NCBI RefSeq assembly: GCF_036013935.1
Contig: NZ_CP107902.1
Location: 10,139,001 to 10,203,000, forward strand
Origin: Streptomyces sp. NBC_00461
GTDB lineage: Bacteria; Actinomycetota; Actinomycetes; Streptomycetales; Streptomycetaceae
Length of the DNA: 64,000 bases
Direction: 5' to 3'
Below, piece by piece: positions 8,315 to 17,768 of this stretch. The notes beneath the pieces were generated by a model that saw only the letters and a list, made by a program, of their open reading frames with translations, made no database searches and was not told where the DNA came from. Numbering within the stretch: position 1 is the stretch's first letter; each line of letters opens with the position of its first letter. The position numbers were made by a program, and so were the translations under genes.

Positions 8315-9459
8315 ATGGGCGCTCCGGCACGTGACCGCTTGGGCGTCACGGATCTGGCCGGCCTGTACGGCCCGGACGCGGTCCGGGACACACCAGCCGC
8401 AGAGCTCCCCGCTCTGGCCGCGCGGATCCGCCGGTTTCTGATCGAGAAGGTGTGTGCGTCGGGCGGGCATCTGGGCCCGAACTGGGGGTGGTGGAGCTGA
8501 CCCTCGCCCTGCACCGGGTGTTCGACGCGCCCCGGGACACGCTCGTCTTCGATACCGGGCACCAGGCGTACGTACACAAGCTGCCGACCGGCCGCGCCAA
8601 GGAGTTCGACGGTTTACGCCGGTCTGGCGGGCTATCCGGATCCCCGTCCCGAAGTGAATCGGTGCATGACCTGGTGGAGAACTCCCATGCCTCCACCGCC
8701 CTTTCCTACGCCGACGGCCTGGCCAAGGCGCGCGCCCTGAACGGCCAGAGGGAGCGGGCGGTCGTGGCGGTCATCGGCGATGGGGCGATGACCGGCGGCA
8801 TGGTGTGGGAGGCACTGAACAACATCGGCGGCGCTCCCGACCGGCCGGTGATCGTGGTCCTCAACGACAACGGCTGTTCCTACGCCCCCACCACCGGGGC
8901 CCTGGCCCAGCACCTCACCGCCCTGAAGCAGAGCGGAGGAGCCGAGGCGTGCCAGAACCTGTTCACCGAGCTCGGCTTCACCTACTTCGGGCCCATCGAC
9001 GGGCACAACACCAGCCAGATCGAGGCCGTTCTGCGGCGGGCGCGCGCCATGCGCCGTCACGTGGTGGTGCATGTGATGACCGTCAAGGGCAAGGGCTACG
9101 ATCCGGCCGAGCACGATGAGGCGGACTGCCTGCACGGGGTGGGCACCGTCGATCCGGCCACCGGTCGCCCCGCCGCCCTGAGTTCCGCCGAGCCACGGTC
9201 GTGGACGAGTGTGTTCGGCGAGGCTCTCGTGGAGGCGGCGGCCGAGCGTGAGGAAATCGTCGCGATCACCGCTGCGATGCTGCGGCCCACCGGCCTGCAC
9301 CCGATGGCCGAACGCTTCCCCGACCGGGTCTTCGATGTCGGCATCGCCGAACAGCACGCGGTCACCTCCGCGGCCGGTCTGGCGATGGGCGGCTTCCACC
9401 CCCGCTTCGCCTTACCCCGGCAACTGACCGCCCCCGACGGCCAGACGGGCACCACGTGA
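8315..9459 (+). pseudogene. dxs: 1-deoxy-D-xylulose-5-phosphate synthase, frameshifted and C-terminally truncated
   Basis: The start at ATG 8315 has GGGAGG six bases upstream. After SGGHLGPN (near 8480) one base is missing compared with the usual GGHLGPNLGVVELT, so the first frame ends at 8500. The rest is in another frame: [40 protein letters not shown] (thiamine diphosphate site), YFGPIDGHN and [20 protein letters not shown] (catalytic Glu). It stops after [11 protein letters not shown], about 60 percent of the normal 640 residues, so most of the second transketolase domain and the C-terminal domain are gone. DXS makes the first MEP-pathway intermediate from pyruvate and glyceraldehyde 3-phosphate. 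Its end overlaps the GTG of the next gene, showing the operon join was kept. As written it should be inactive. Confidence 0.85.
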
Positions 9460-10601
9460 ACGGCCGGGACAAGGCCGAAGAGGCAATCGAGCGGGGGCTG
9501 AGCTACCTCTCCCACCAGGTCGAAGGCAGGGGTATGCCGGCTGCCCAGCTTGCCACCGACCGTCTCTTTCATCATTGCTGCTCAGGCACCGAGGCCCGCG
9601 CGCGCGTGCTGCGACAGTTCGGCATCGACCTCGGGTTCAATCCGGCAGACGAGGCGTTCTCGGCCATGCTCGCCTTGTCAGTGCTGCCGGCACCTTGCCT
9701 GAGTCCCACGGCTGGTGCTGCGCTGGTCCGGCAGGTCGACAGCAGCCGCTGGCAGCACAGGTTCCGGTTCTTCCCGGCCGTCGGCCAATTCGCCGCCGAT
9801 ACCGACTGTACGGCTCACGCCGCCAGCGGCCTGTCCGCGCATGGCGCCATGCCCCGGCACAGGCTGCATGCCGTTGTGCGGGAACTGGGCGACGCAGCCG
9901 CCCCGCCCGCAACGGGATCCACCGAAAGGGGCCGTCGCCCCGGCCTGCATCCCGGGGTTGTGATGGTCTACTGGGACGATGGGGCCGAGCCGGGCGCCAC
10001 ACCCAGGGGACGCAAGCACGACCCCGTCGTCTGCGCCAATGCCCTGCACACCATGAGCCTGGCCACACCATCAGCGCTCACCGAGAATTGCCACCGGACC
10101 ATGGCAGCCACCCTGGACTACGTCAGAGAGCATCTCGACTCCGGACGCTACCGGCACGGAACGCGCTACTACCCCTCACCCGACGCCTTCCTCCACGCGG
10201 CATCGCGCCTGTGCCTGCACACCACCGCACACATCGCCCCACTCACCGACGCCTTGCGGACCGCCCTCGTCCAGCGTGAGGCATACCTCACCACCCAGGA
10301 GGCAGCGGATGATCCACTCCAGTTGGCCCTGCGAACCATCGCGGCCAACAACCTTGCCCACACACACGCACAAGACGAACGGCGCGCCGCTCTCGTACGC
10401 CACCAACGACCCGATGGCTCCTGGCCCGCCCGCCCCTACTACCGCCTCGGTCGTGTGCCCCTGTACTTCGGCTCGCCACAGCTGACCACTCTCTTCGCCC
10501 TCGCAGCCCTGCACCCCCACAACCCACCACGCCGTGCCGCCGCCCTTCCACACACCGGCCAGACCAGTAAGGCACTGACACAATCTGAGGAGCCGCGATG
10601 A
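9456..10601 (+). CDS. Squalene-cyclase-like (class II terpene cyclase fold) protein with a DTDC motif
   Basis: This is a 381-residue protein starting at GTG 9456, which overlaps the end of the dxs remnant. The sequence resembles the alpha-alpha barrel of prenyltransferase/squalene-oxidase-repeat proteins: [13 protein letters not shown] is barrel-like, and the C-terminus carries a typical QW-like repeat, [18 protein letters not shown] followed by [18 protein letters not shown]. Residues 115-119 read DTDCT at the position where class II cyclases have the proton-donating DXDD motif, so the last Asp is Cys. A second acidic patch, [10 protein letters not shown], lies near residue 170. It is shorter than two-domain class II cyclases. 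It ends by overlapping the next gene (ATGA type). It may be a cyclase acting by protonation or a partner of the class I synthase. The activity is not established. Confidence 0.6.
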   Translation: MNGRDKAEEAIERGLSYLSHQVEGRGMPAAQLATDRLFHHCCSGTEARARVLRQFGIDLGFNPADEAFSAMLALSVLPAPCLSPTAGAALVRQVDSSRWQHRFRFFPAVGQFAADTDCTAHAASGLSAHGAMPRHRLHAVVRELGDAAAPPATGSTERGRRPGLHPGVVMVYWDDGAEPGATPRGRKHDPVVCANALHTMSLATPSALTENCHRTMAATLDYVREHLDSGRYRHGTRYYPSPDAFLHAASRLCLHTTAHIAPLTDALRTALVQREAYLTTQEAADDPLQLALRTIAANNLAHTHAQDERRAALVRHQRPDGSWPARPYYRLGRVPLYFGSPQLTTLFALAALHPHNPPRRAAALPHTGQTSKALTQSEEPR

Positions 10602-11494
10602 GTACCGATCTGCTCGCCCCGTACCGCATGATCAATCAGCGGCACCGTGACCTCACTCGGGAACTGCTCGCCTGGTCCCTCCGGCTGTGCTCTTGCGGGC
10701 AAGGCGCCGCCTGGCATGCCCAGACGGCCTACGTTGCGGCCACCTTCGAGACTTGTGGCGCACCATCCGATGCGACCCTGGACGAGAGCCTGCTCGGCGG
10801 GAAGTACATCGTCTTCTTCCTGTGCCTGGATGACGGTCCGACGGACCAACTGGCCAATCTGGAGCAGGAGCTGCGCAGTGGTCGCCCGGCGGCGAGTGGT
10901 GAGTGCGGCGTCCTGTGTCATGCGCTGCTGGACGAGATGAACAAGCGGGCCCTGGACACCCAGCAGTTCACGACTGAGCTTGCGGACTTCTGCTCCGCCA
11001 TGGCCACGGAAGCCCAGCACGATGTCCGCACCATGACCGAGGAGCAATTCCATGCCCTGCGGCGGCAGACCATCGGCAACCAGCCGTACATCACCTGCTG
11101 GCGGGCTATCCGCGGCTTGCCCGTTCCCACCCCCGGGTCCGAAGCACAGGAGTTCAACGAGCTCGCGGTGGAGGCGGTCTACCTGGTCAACGATCTGGCG
11201 TCGATCACCAAGGATGAGGAGGAAGTACTGAAAGGAGCCGCTAACGCCTACGTGACATCCAACTGGGTCCTCTTCCACGCCCGGTCTCCAGGCGAACTGC
11301 ATACCGCAATTGACACGGCCATCACGCGATACAGCCGCATCGTCGACACATTCGTCCACGCACCCCAAACGCCATTCGCATCCCTCTTGTCCAGCATCGT
11401 GGACGGCAACCTGGACGCACACCTCAGTCTGACCAGCATGCGCTACCCCGGATCGGCGCAAATCTTACGCGTACTCCCACATATCGGATCCTGA
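10598..11494 (+). CDS. Class I terpene synthase
   Basis: This is a 298-residue protein starting at ATG 10598, overlapping the upstream stop. It has the single alpha-domain layout of bacterial terpene synthases. The acidic motif is FLCLDDGPTD (D78, D79, D83). An Arg-containing block, LRRQTIGNQP (residues 154-163), sits where the pyrophosphate sensor is found. The NSE-type motif is VNDLASITKDEE (N198, S202, and D206 or E207 for the third ligand). These residues bind Mg2+ and the diphosphate of the substrate and start cyclisation. It is slightly shorter than most family members. Genomic pairing with a class-II-like protein suggests a two-step cyclisation, possibly of geranylgeranyl diphosphate; substrate and product cannot be read from sequence. 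Confidence 0.8.
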   Translation: MSTDLLAPYRMINQRHRDLTRELLAWSLRLCSCGQGAAWHAQTAYVAATFETCGAPSDATLDESLLGGKYIVFFLCLDDGPTDQLANLEQELRSGRPAASGECGVLCHALLDEMNKRALDTQQFTTELADFCSAMATEAQHDVRTMTEEQFHALRRQTIGNQPYITCWRAIRGLPVPTPGSEAQEFNELAVEAVYLVNDLASITKDEEEVLKGAANAYVTSNWVLFHARSPGELHTAIDTAITRYSRIVDTFVHAPQTPFASLLSSIVDGNLDAHLSLTSMRYPGSAQILRVLPHIGS

Positions 11495-12373
11495 AGGCAC
11501 CTCAGGAGCCCCGCCGAAGCGCGCCGGGAAGGCAAGAGGGGCTTGCGCACCGCTCACGACGAAGCACGTGCAGGACGGGCGTCTGCCATCGCCCAGGAAC
11601 AGCGGGCTGAGGGCTCACCTCCGGCTCATCCACGTGAAAGTGCAGTTCAGTGCCATGCTGCGACCCGATGGGGGCGCCCTCTCAAGACGCGGCCGGCCGT
11701 CCGCCGAGTGGCGGCAGGGTAGCAATACATCCCAGGTCTTAGGGAGGAGCGGAACCAGCCGTACGTCGGAAAGGCTCACGTCGATTCGATGTAACCGCAG
11801 ATAATCTCTCTGATGGAGATCCTTGCTGTGTGAAGTATGGACAACGCCGCCTGCGCACCCTATAAATACATCCCATGTTCCAGGTCCTTGTTGTTACAGG
11901 CCGGACATCTCCTCGACGCTTCAAGGCAGGGGCTGACATGGCCATGACGGATCAACGTGGCTTCGCAAGCAGAAAGCGCGGGGCGGGATGGCCGAGTTGA
12001 CGACTGCTGGAGACGTGGGCGACCAGGACGGCGATGCCTGGCCGTACTTGAGTGAGCGGGAACTCGCAGCCGGGGAGGCTTCGATGTCGAACTCGGCGAT
12101 CGCCCGAGTCCGAGTATTCCAGCGCCGCGAATCGGCCCTGGGCACTCCTTCCGGGCGCAAGCCAATTGACTCAAAGGCGGCGTAACCAGGCCTAACCGGA
12201 CGCGCCTTGCTCCCCGTGGTGGCGAACGTGCCGGCACATGTGGGCGAGCTTACTTTCATCGCCGGCTCATTTAGTGACGACATGAACTGCCAGGTGTCCG
12301 GACGGAAGCAAGTCGGTCGTCGATCGCATTCGCCACTCCAGCGTGCACAACCAGGCCTTGCCCGGCCGGCGGA
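11495..12373. other. Long intergenic region without a recognisable gene
   Basis: About 880 bases separate the terpene synthase from the secreted GH2 gene. Short open frames on both strands show no known motif or convincing ribosome-binding site. The words AATACATCCCA near 11725 and 11873 recur, each followed by a GGTC-containing stretch, but no clear function follows. GC is somewhat lower around 11800-11900 (for example TATAAATACATCCC). I see nothing else to annotate. Confidence 0.5.
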
Positions 12374-12387
12374 TGGGAGCGCTCTCA
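12374..12387 (+). promoter_or_regulatory. CebR-like operator (TGGGAGCGCTCTCA)
   Basis: The 14-base site differs at one position from TGGGAGCGCTCCCA, the palindrome bound by the LacI-family regulator CebR and relatives in Streptomyces. It lies 29 bases upstream of the GH2 start codon, a position suited to blocking transcription. Sugar-dependent repression is the likely role. The match is seen; the regulator identity is inferred. Confidence 0.6.
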
Positions 12388-12415
12388 TTTTCAGATCCGA
12401 CACCGAGAGGTACTC

Positions 12416-15400
12416 ATGCACGAGCACAGGCCACCACCGCGCCGGAGACGGTTCGCGCAATTGTTCGCATCTGTCGTAGCGCTGCTCGCCGCGGCCCTTG
12501 CGGCGCCGCAATCGGCGTCCGCCACGACGGTGTCGGACATCAACGGGTCTACCGCGGGCAACGCCGCGATCAGGTCGGTCGACCTGGCCGGAACGTGGAG
12601 CTTCACGCCGAAGGGCCGCGCGGCGACGTCGATCACCGTGCCCGGCGGCGGTTGGTACAAGCAGGGCTTCACCGACGTGAACGAGGCGACGTACTCGCGC
12701 ACCGTGACCGTGCCGGACACGGGGCAGCCGCAGTCGGTGTGGATCGAGTTCGGCGCGGTGAACCATCAGGCGACGCTGTCGGTGGACGGGCAGGTGGTCG
12801 CCACCCAGACCACCTCCTTCACGCAGTCGAACTTCGACATATCCGCCTTCGCCGCCCCTGGCACCACCCACACGATCAGCGTGAACGTCAAGGGCCGCTA
12901 TGCCCTGATGAACGGGAGCCGGACCCTGGTTCCCGACGCCGCCCAGTGGTCCGAGGCGATCCCCCAGGGCATCTACCGCTCGGCGTTCCTGCGCGTGTAT
13001 CCGGCGGTGTACGTCAGCGACGCGTTCGTGCGCACCTCCGTGGCCAACCAGACCCTCAGCTACGACGTGTCCGTGACGAACAGCTCCGGCAGTTCGCGGT
13101 CGGTGACGCTGACCGGCACGCTGGCCTCGGACAACAGCACGTCGTTCAACTACCCGTCGCTGCCCAGCAAGACGGTCACCGTGGCCGCCCACTCGACCGC
13201 CAAGGTGACGGTCGGCCCGGTGGCGTGGAACCTCGGCTCCTCCTCCTACTGGTGGCCGAACGTGCCCTACCGCTCCGGGTACCGCGCCCAGCTGCACCAG
13301 CTGTCGGTGCACGCGTCCACCGACGACGGCCGCACCAGCGACGCCTCCTACCGGTTCGGGTTCCGGGAGACCACCCAGAACGGCGAGTACTACTACCTCA
13401 ACGGCGTGCGCGTGAACTTCCGCGGTGACAGCCTGCAGGGCGCGGACTACGACCGGATCGACAACGGCGGCAAGGGCGACGCCTATGACACGCTGCCCGG
13501 CTTCCTCCCGCCGTCCACGGGCAACGGCGGCTGGCCGCAGGCGGTCGACAACTATCAGCGGCTCAACTACAACGTGGTCCGCATCCACCAGGAGCCGGCC
13601 AGCCCGTACATGCTCGACGTGGCCGACGAGATGGGCCTGATGGTCATCGACGAGACCGCGATCCGCGGCACCTGCAGCTGCCAGGACTTCGTCGCAGGGC
13701 ACGACAACATGGTCAACCACGCCCGGGCGCTGACGCTGCGTGACCGCAACCACCCGGCGATCATCCGCTGGAGCCAGAGCAACGAGGCGGACTACAGCAG
13801 CTTCGACTCCGAGTCGTTCGAAAAGGACCTGTACGCGGCGATGAACGGCAACGACGGCACCCGGCCGATCAGCGTCGACACCGGCTCGGCAACCAACCCG
13901 TACCCCAACATGCTGAACGGCAACTTCGCCGTCTACTCCCACTACATCGACGGCATCGGCAAGTACGGCGAGGCGCGCGCCAACCTGACCGGCCGGCCCG
14001 ACGGTGAGGGCGAGTACGTCTGGGACAAGTCCAACACCAAGCAGGGCTTCGAATGGTTCGCCACCGCGACGATCGCCAAGCGCGCCAAGGACGCCAGCGA
14101 CCTGCGCCCCTACACCCTGCTGTCCGGCTGGGCCAGTTTCGTGCCCGGCGTGAAGAGCACCGACTTCGTCCCCGAAGAGGGCGGCCATCCCGTCTACGGC
14201 GCGGACAACCTGTCCGACCCGTGGAGCAACCCGCAGATCCAGCGGATCCAGGCCGCGTTCAACCCGGTCGCCGCCGTCGACCTGCCGTACTGGTCGGCCT
14301 CCGGCCAGTCGGACACCAACGGCACCTTCCCGCTCCCGCAGGCGGTGGACACCTACTCCTTCAACAAGACCGTCACCCGGAACATCACCGTCTTCAACGA
14401 CGATCTCAGCGGTACCTCCGTCGGCCTCAACTGGAAGGCGCGACTCGACAAGCCCGACGGCACGGTCATCGCGTCCGGAAGCGAACCCCTCACCATCCCG
14501 CTCGGCTCCCGGGTCAGCCAGCCGATCTCGTTCACCACGCCCGCCAGCGGTAACCGCGTCTACCTGGAGCTGTCGACCACGAAGTCGGGCAGCACCACGT
14601 TCACCGACTCGGTCGAGTACCTCAACCTGGGCAACCCGACGACCAGTGTGGACGACGCCGCCACCGCGGTGACCTACACCGGCAGTTGGAGTCACGCGAG
14701 CGACGAGAGCGGCCCGTACGCCGGCACGAACTCCTACAGTGACGTCACGGGCGACAAGTCGACGCTGAGCTTCGTCGGTACCGGCGTCACGCTGCACGCC
14801 GTGACCGCGCCCAGCCACGGCATCGTGGGCATCTCCATCGACGGCGGGGCGGAGACGCTGGTCGACGAGTACTCGGCGGACCGTACCGGCGACGTCGCGG
14901 TGTGGACCAGCCCCCGGCTCGCCTCCGGCACGCACACGATCAGCGTGCGTGTCACTGGCACCCAGCGGGCCGCTGCGACGCACGACTGGGCCACCGTTGA
15001 CCGCTTCGAGATCGCCAACCAACCCAAGGAGGGCACGAACTACCGCATCGTCAACCGCAACAGCGGCAAGCCGCTCGCCGTGGCCGGCGGGTCGACCGCG
15101 GACGGCGCGCTGGTCGTCCAGACGGCAAATGGCGGCGCCTGGACCATCGACGCCGCTCCCGGGGGCGCGTACACACTGAAGTACGTCAGTAGCGGCAAGG
15201 CGCTCGATGTCGACGGCTACTCCTCGACCGTCGGGCTCCAGCTCCAGCAGTGGACACCCACCGGCGGCACCAACCAGCAGTGGTACCTGCGGCCCACGGG
15301 CGACGGGTACTTCACCGTCGTCAGCCACGACAGCGGGCTGGTGGCGGACGTGTACGGCTGGGACACCGGCGACGGCGCCAAGGTCGTGCAGTACACATCC

Positions 15401-15442
15401 GGCGGCGGCGCCAACCAGCAATGGAAGCTGATACCGGCGTGA
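12416..15442 (+). CDS. Secreted GH2-family glycosidase with C-terminal ricin-type lectin domain
   Basis: This 1008-residue protein starts at ATG 12416 with GAGAGG five bases upstream. Residues 1-36 are a Sec signal (RRRRFAQLF, hydrophobic core, cleavage after SASA). It then has the GH2 order: a jelly-roll sugar-binding domain (VDLAGTWSF onward), an immunoglobulin-like domain and a TIM barrel. The barrel has the acid/base Glu in IIRWSQSNEADY (about E457) and a likely nucleophile in EGEYVW (E531 or E533). An accessory beta-sandwich follows at about residues 740-870. Residues 875-1008 form a ricin-B/CBM13 lectin with QQW repeats (TNQQWYLRPTG, ANQQWKLIPA). It probably removes beta-linked galactosyl or related sugars from extracellular polysaccharide; exact specificity is open. 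An operator-like site precedes it. Confidence 0.85.
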   Translation: MHEHRPPPRRRRFAQLFASVVALLAAALAAPQSASATTVSDINGSTAGNAAIRSVDLAGTWSFTPKGRAATSITVPGGGWYKQGFTDVNEATYSRTVTVPDTGQPQSVWIEFGAVNHQATLSVDGQVVATQTTSFTQSNFDISAFAAPGTTHTISVNVKGRYALMNGSRTLVPDAAQWSEAIPQGIYRSAFLRVYPAVYVSDAFVRTSVANQTLSYDVSVTNSSGSSRSVTLTGTLASDNSTSFNYPSLPSKTVTVAAHSTAKVTVGPVAWNLGSSSYWWPNVPYRSGYRAQLHQLSVHASTDDGRTSDASYRFGFRETTQNGEYYYLNGVRVNFRGDSLQGADYDRIDNGGKGDAYDTLPGFLPPSTGNGGWPQAVDNYQRLNYNVVRIHQEPASPYMLDVADEMGLMVIDETAIRGTCSCQDFVAGHDNMVNHARALTLRDRNHPAIIRWSQSNEADYSSFDSESFEKDLYAAMNGNDGTRPISVDTGSATNPYPNMLNGNFAVYSHYIDGIGKYGEARANLTGRPDGEGEYVWDKSNTKQGFEWFATATIAKRAKDASDLRPYTLLSGWASFVPGVKSTDFVPEEGGHPVYGADNLSDPWSNPQIQRIQAAFNPVAAVDLPYWSASGQSDTNGTFPLPQAVDTYSFNKTVTRNITVFNDDLSGTSVGLNWKARLDKPDGTVIASGSEPLTIPLGSRVSQPISFTTPASGNRVYLELSTTKSGSTTFTDSVEYLNLGNPTTSVDDAATAVTYTGSWSHASDESGPYAGTNSYSDVTGDKSTLSFVGTGVTLHAVTAPSHGIVGISIDGGAETLVDEYSADRTGDVAVWTSPRLASGTHTISVRVTGTQRAAATHDWATVDRFEIANQPKEGTNYRIVNRNSGKPLAVAGGSTADGALVVQTANGGAWTIDAAPGGAYTLKYVSSGKALDVDGYSSTVGLQLQQWTPTGGTNQQWYLRPTGDGYFTVVSHDSGLVADVYGWDTGDGAKVVQYTSGGGANQQWKLIPA

Positions 15443-15579
15443 TCCTTTCACGACCATCACCCGCATCCTGACGGCTGCGGAACCCGACGTGCGGTCGGCC
15501 GGGCACCCGGCCGACCGCACGCCTCTGTCCCCGTGGACATACAGCAACGACCCGAACAGTGTGGGGCGGCCCCAGGGCC

Positions 15580-16905
15580 AGGGGTGTTGCAAAGTCCGGT
15601 GATCTTGTAGTTGCGCTGGTCAGGCGATGCCCAGGAGGGCGAGCGGGCGGGTGAACGGCTCGTAGGAGACGTGCCGGATGCCAGCGGCGATGTTGCGGTG
15701 TCCAGCGGCGCGGAGGGTGTTGATCGCCAGGTTGCGCAGGGCCGCCATGTTCTCGGGTCCATGGCCGGTGCGGATCTTCGAGGCGTCCTCGGCGAAGGTG
15801 GTGTCGCGGACGAAGTGCAGCCGGTTCTCGATGGTCCACTGCGACCTGGCGAGTTGGCCCAGGCGCTGGGGCGAGGCCTGATGCGAGGTCAGGTCCGTGA
15901 TCGCGTAGACGGCCTGGCGGCTGATGACACCGGTCGTGAGATTCGTGCGGTAACGCAGGATGCGCACGGCCTGGGCGGCGTGCGGGAAGTCCAGGCCGAG
16001 GTCGGTCACGGTGAGGGCTCTGGTCGCCCGGGTTTCCCGGCGGCCGTGGCCGATCTCGCGGTCGTAGCGGCGGGCGGTGACGTCCTTCCACGGCAGCGAT
16101 CGCAGCCGGCGGTGCAGCTCGGGCTGGTTGGCCTTGACCACCAGCAGGTAGTGCGCCTTCTTCTCCTCCACCAGGAAGCACGCGTGGGCGCGCTGGGTGT
16201 GCAGGGCAACGGCCGTGACCGTGACCCCCGTCAGGTCGAAGGGCGCCAGTAGCGCGGCGAAGCAGGTGATCTCATTAGTCTTGTCAGGCACCCGCAGTTG
16301 GGTCACGGTCCGGCCGTCGCCGGTCATCGCGGCCAGCAGGTGGGCCGCGGGCGTCTGGCCGCGTCGGGAGCCGCGGGCGGTCTTGCCGTCGATCGCCACC
16401 GAGTCCGAGCCGGCAGGGGCAGCGCCGGTCAGATCGGCCAGACCACCGGGGCACACCAGACCGACAACCCTCCGAATCGTGGCGGCACTCGGCGCGACGC
16501 GTACGCTCAACGCCCCCGCGACCCGGGCACCCAGGCGGGCCAGGGCATGCTGCGGCGCGTTCGCGGACCACTGGCCGATGGCCGTATATGAGCGTGCTCC
16601 GGCGACCACTGCCGAGGCGGCAACCAGCAGCACCGCCACGAACGGGTGACGCACCCCTCGGCGCCGACGCGGATCCGGCAGCAGCCGCAACCGCTCCACC
16701 AGCGACAACCCCGCCATGCCCTCCAGGGTGGGCGACTTGACCAGACAGACGGTGGCAGACTGACGACACATCGAAGCTCCGGCGGTACGAGGCGACTTGG
16801 GAAGGTCACCCCGTTCAACCGGAGCTTCGTTGCGTTTGTGACGGCCTGGCCCGCCCCCCCCTTGGACCGCCGCGACCTACTGACTCACGTGATCACCGGA
16901 CTTTG
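15580..16905 (-). mobile_element. ISAs1-family insertion sequence
   Basis: The element contains one transposase gene. Its left end has CAAAGTCCGGTGATC (15590-15604 region) and the matching inverse GATCACCGGACTTTG lies near 16890-16905. Homology between the two ends weakens outside that 15-base core (TTGC against ATTT), so the right end may be partly degraded. A second copy of the left end exists at 19321-19384. Confidence 0.75.
15620..16771 (-). CDS. ISAs1-family DDE transposase
   Basis: This 383-residue frame looks intact. Recognisable blocks are ERLRLLPDPRRRRGVRHPF at the N-terminus, VAIDGKTARGSRR (first catalytic Asp), YLLVVKANQPELHRRL, and RSQWTIENRLHFVRDTTFAED with the last acidic residue, followed by NIAAGIRHVSYEPFTRPLAL. 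It cuts and joins the IS ends. The ATG at 16771 is upstream of the usual start of the family (MAGLSLVERLRLLPDP at residue 18), so the true start may be internal. It is carried on the minus strand with its 3' end at the outer boundary of the composite element. Confidence 0.85.
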   Translation of the reverse strand: MCRQSATVCLVKSPTLEGMAGLSLVERLRLLPDPRRRRGVRHPFVAVLLVAASAVVAGARSYTAIGQWSANAPQHALARLGARVAGALSVRVAPSAATIRRVVGLVCPGGLADLTGAAPAGSDSVAIDGKTARGSRRGQTPAAHLLAAMTGDGRTVTQLRVPDKTNEITCFAALLAPFDLTGVTVTAVALHTQRAHACFLVEEKKAHYLLVVKANQPELHRRLRSLPWKDVTARRYDREIGHGRRETRATRALTVTDLGLDFPHAAQAVRILRYRTNLTTGVISRQAVYAITDLTSHQASPQRLGQLARSQWTIENRLHFVRDTTFAEDASKIRTGHGPENMAALRNLAINTLRAAGHRNIAAGIRHVSYEPFTRPLALLGIA

Positions 16906-16985
16906 AAATGCCGCTCGGTTGACAATTGGCGAGAGCCGGGATGCATCCGAGCGATCGGCTCCGCGGTCAGTCCGTGACCGCTCGG

Positions 16986-17561
16986 TCAGGTTTCGGTGGG
17001 TCGCGCGTCACTCGGCGTCGGGCCCGGCGAGGGGTGGACGGCTTCACGCTCGGTGGCGGCCTGGTGGAGGAGCATCACCTGGTAGCCGCCGACCCGCTCG
17101 GGTTCCTGGCCGGTGAACCGTGCGACCACGGTGCCGTCGGGTGTGGTGAGGGTGCGGCTCGTTCCCGATTGGCGGTACTCGCCGCTCCCCGACTCCCAGG
17201 CCTCGCTGGTGATGGTGATGTCCGACCAGCGGATGGGGCGCATGGTGTGGCTACTGCCGATCACGAGGCCGTCTTCGAAGCAGTAGAGGCGCTCCAGGCG
17301 GCCTCCTCGGCGTCGCTCGAAGCGGGGCCACAGGGCGAGGCCGGCCATGCCCAATCCCATGAACAGCCCACCGGTGATGAGTACCTCGTCGGGCCAGAGC
17401 GGGGCACCGAGGACCAGCAGGTAGCTGGAGGCTCCGAGGAACAACAGGCCCATCGTCATGAAGAACCCGTCGCCGACTGTGGACTTCGGGACCGCGAAGC
17501 CCTGGTAACGGCCCAGGGCGCCGGCGGCTCCCACCGCCAGCGCCGCCTCGTGTTCGCTCAT
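16986..17561 (-). CDS. Membrane protein, DUF6585-like
   Basis: This is a 191-residue protein starting at ATG 17561 with GGGGAGGGGC upstream. It begins SEHEAALAVGAAGALGRYQG, then has two hydrophobic segments (about residues 33-52 and 57-78). A soluble part follows with LYCFEDGLVIGSSHTMRPIR and WSDITITSE. That last pattern (a 'tuned' strand domain after two membrane helices) matches DUF6585 proteins of Streptomyces, which have no assigned function and resemble plextrin-like YcxB/PH-type membrane proteins. It is a passenger of the composite element and is divergent from the helical-repeat gene. Confidence 0.65.
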   Translation of the reverse strand: MSEHEAALAVGAAGALGRYQGFAVPKSTVGDGFFMTMGLLFLGASSYLLVLGAPLWPDEVLITGGLFMGLGMAGLALWPRFERRRGGRLERLYCFEDGLVIGSSHTMRPIRWSDITITSEAWESGSGEYRQSGTSRTLTTPDGTVVARFTGQEPERVGGYQVMLLHQAATEREAVHPSPGPTPSDARPTET

Positions 17562-17768
17562 GTGCCCCTCCCCGCCTCCACGGCCCGCCCCCGTCGTGCG
17601 GGGTCCCGCCCTTTCCTGGGGAGACGATGGGGAACGCGTGGGGGTTCCGCGACCAACGTGGCACGCCCCGCCGCGGAGGTGGATGCCTCCACCGCCATGT
17701 TCCCCGGCCCGGGGGCGCGCAGCAGGCCCTACGCTACGGGACAGCAGCAGGACGCGACCGGGGGCGAC

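Noticed and set aside
11921..15592. 1223-codon open frame on the minus strand opposite the secreted GH2 gene
   Set aside because: It is a high-GC antisense shadow. The plus strand has a signal peptide, catalytic motifs and a ribosome-binding site; the minus frame has none.
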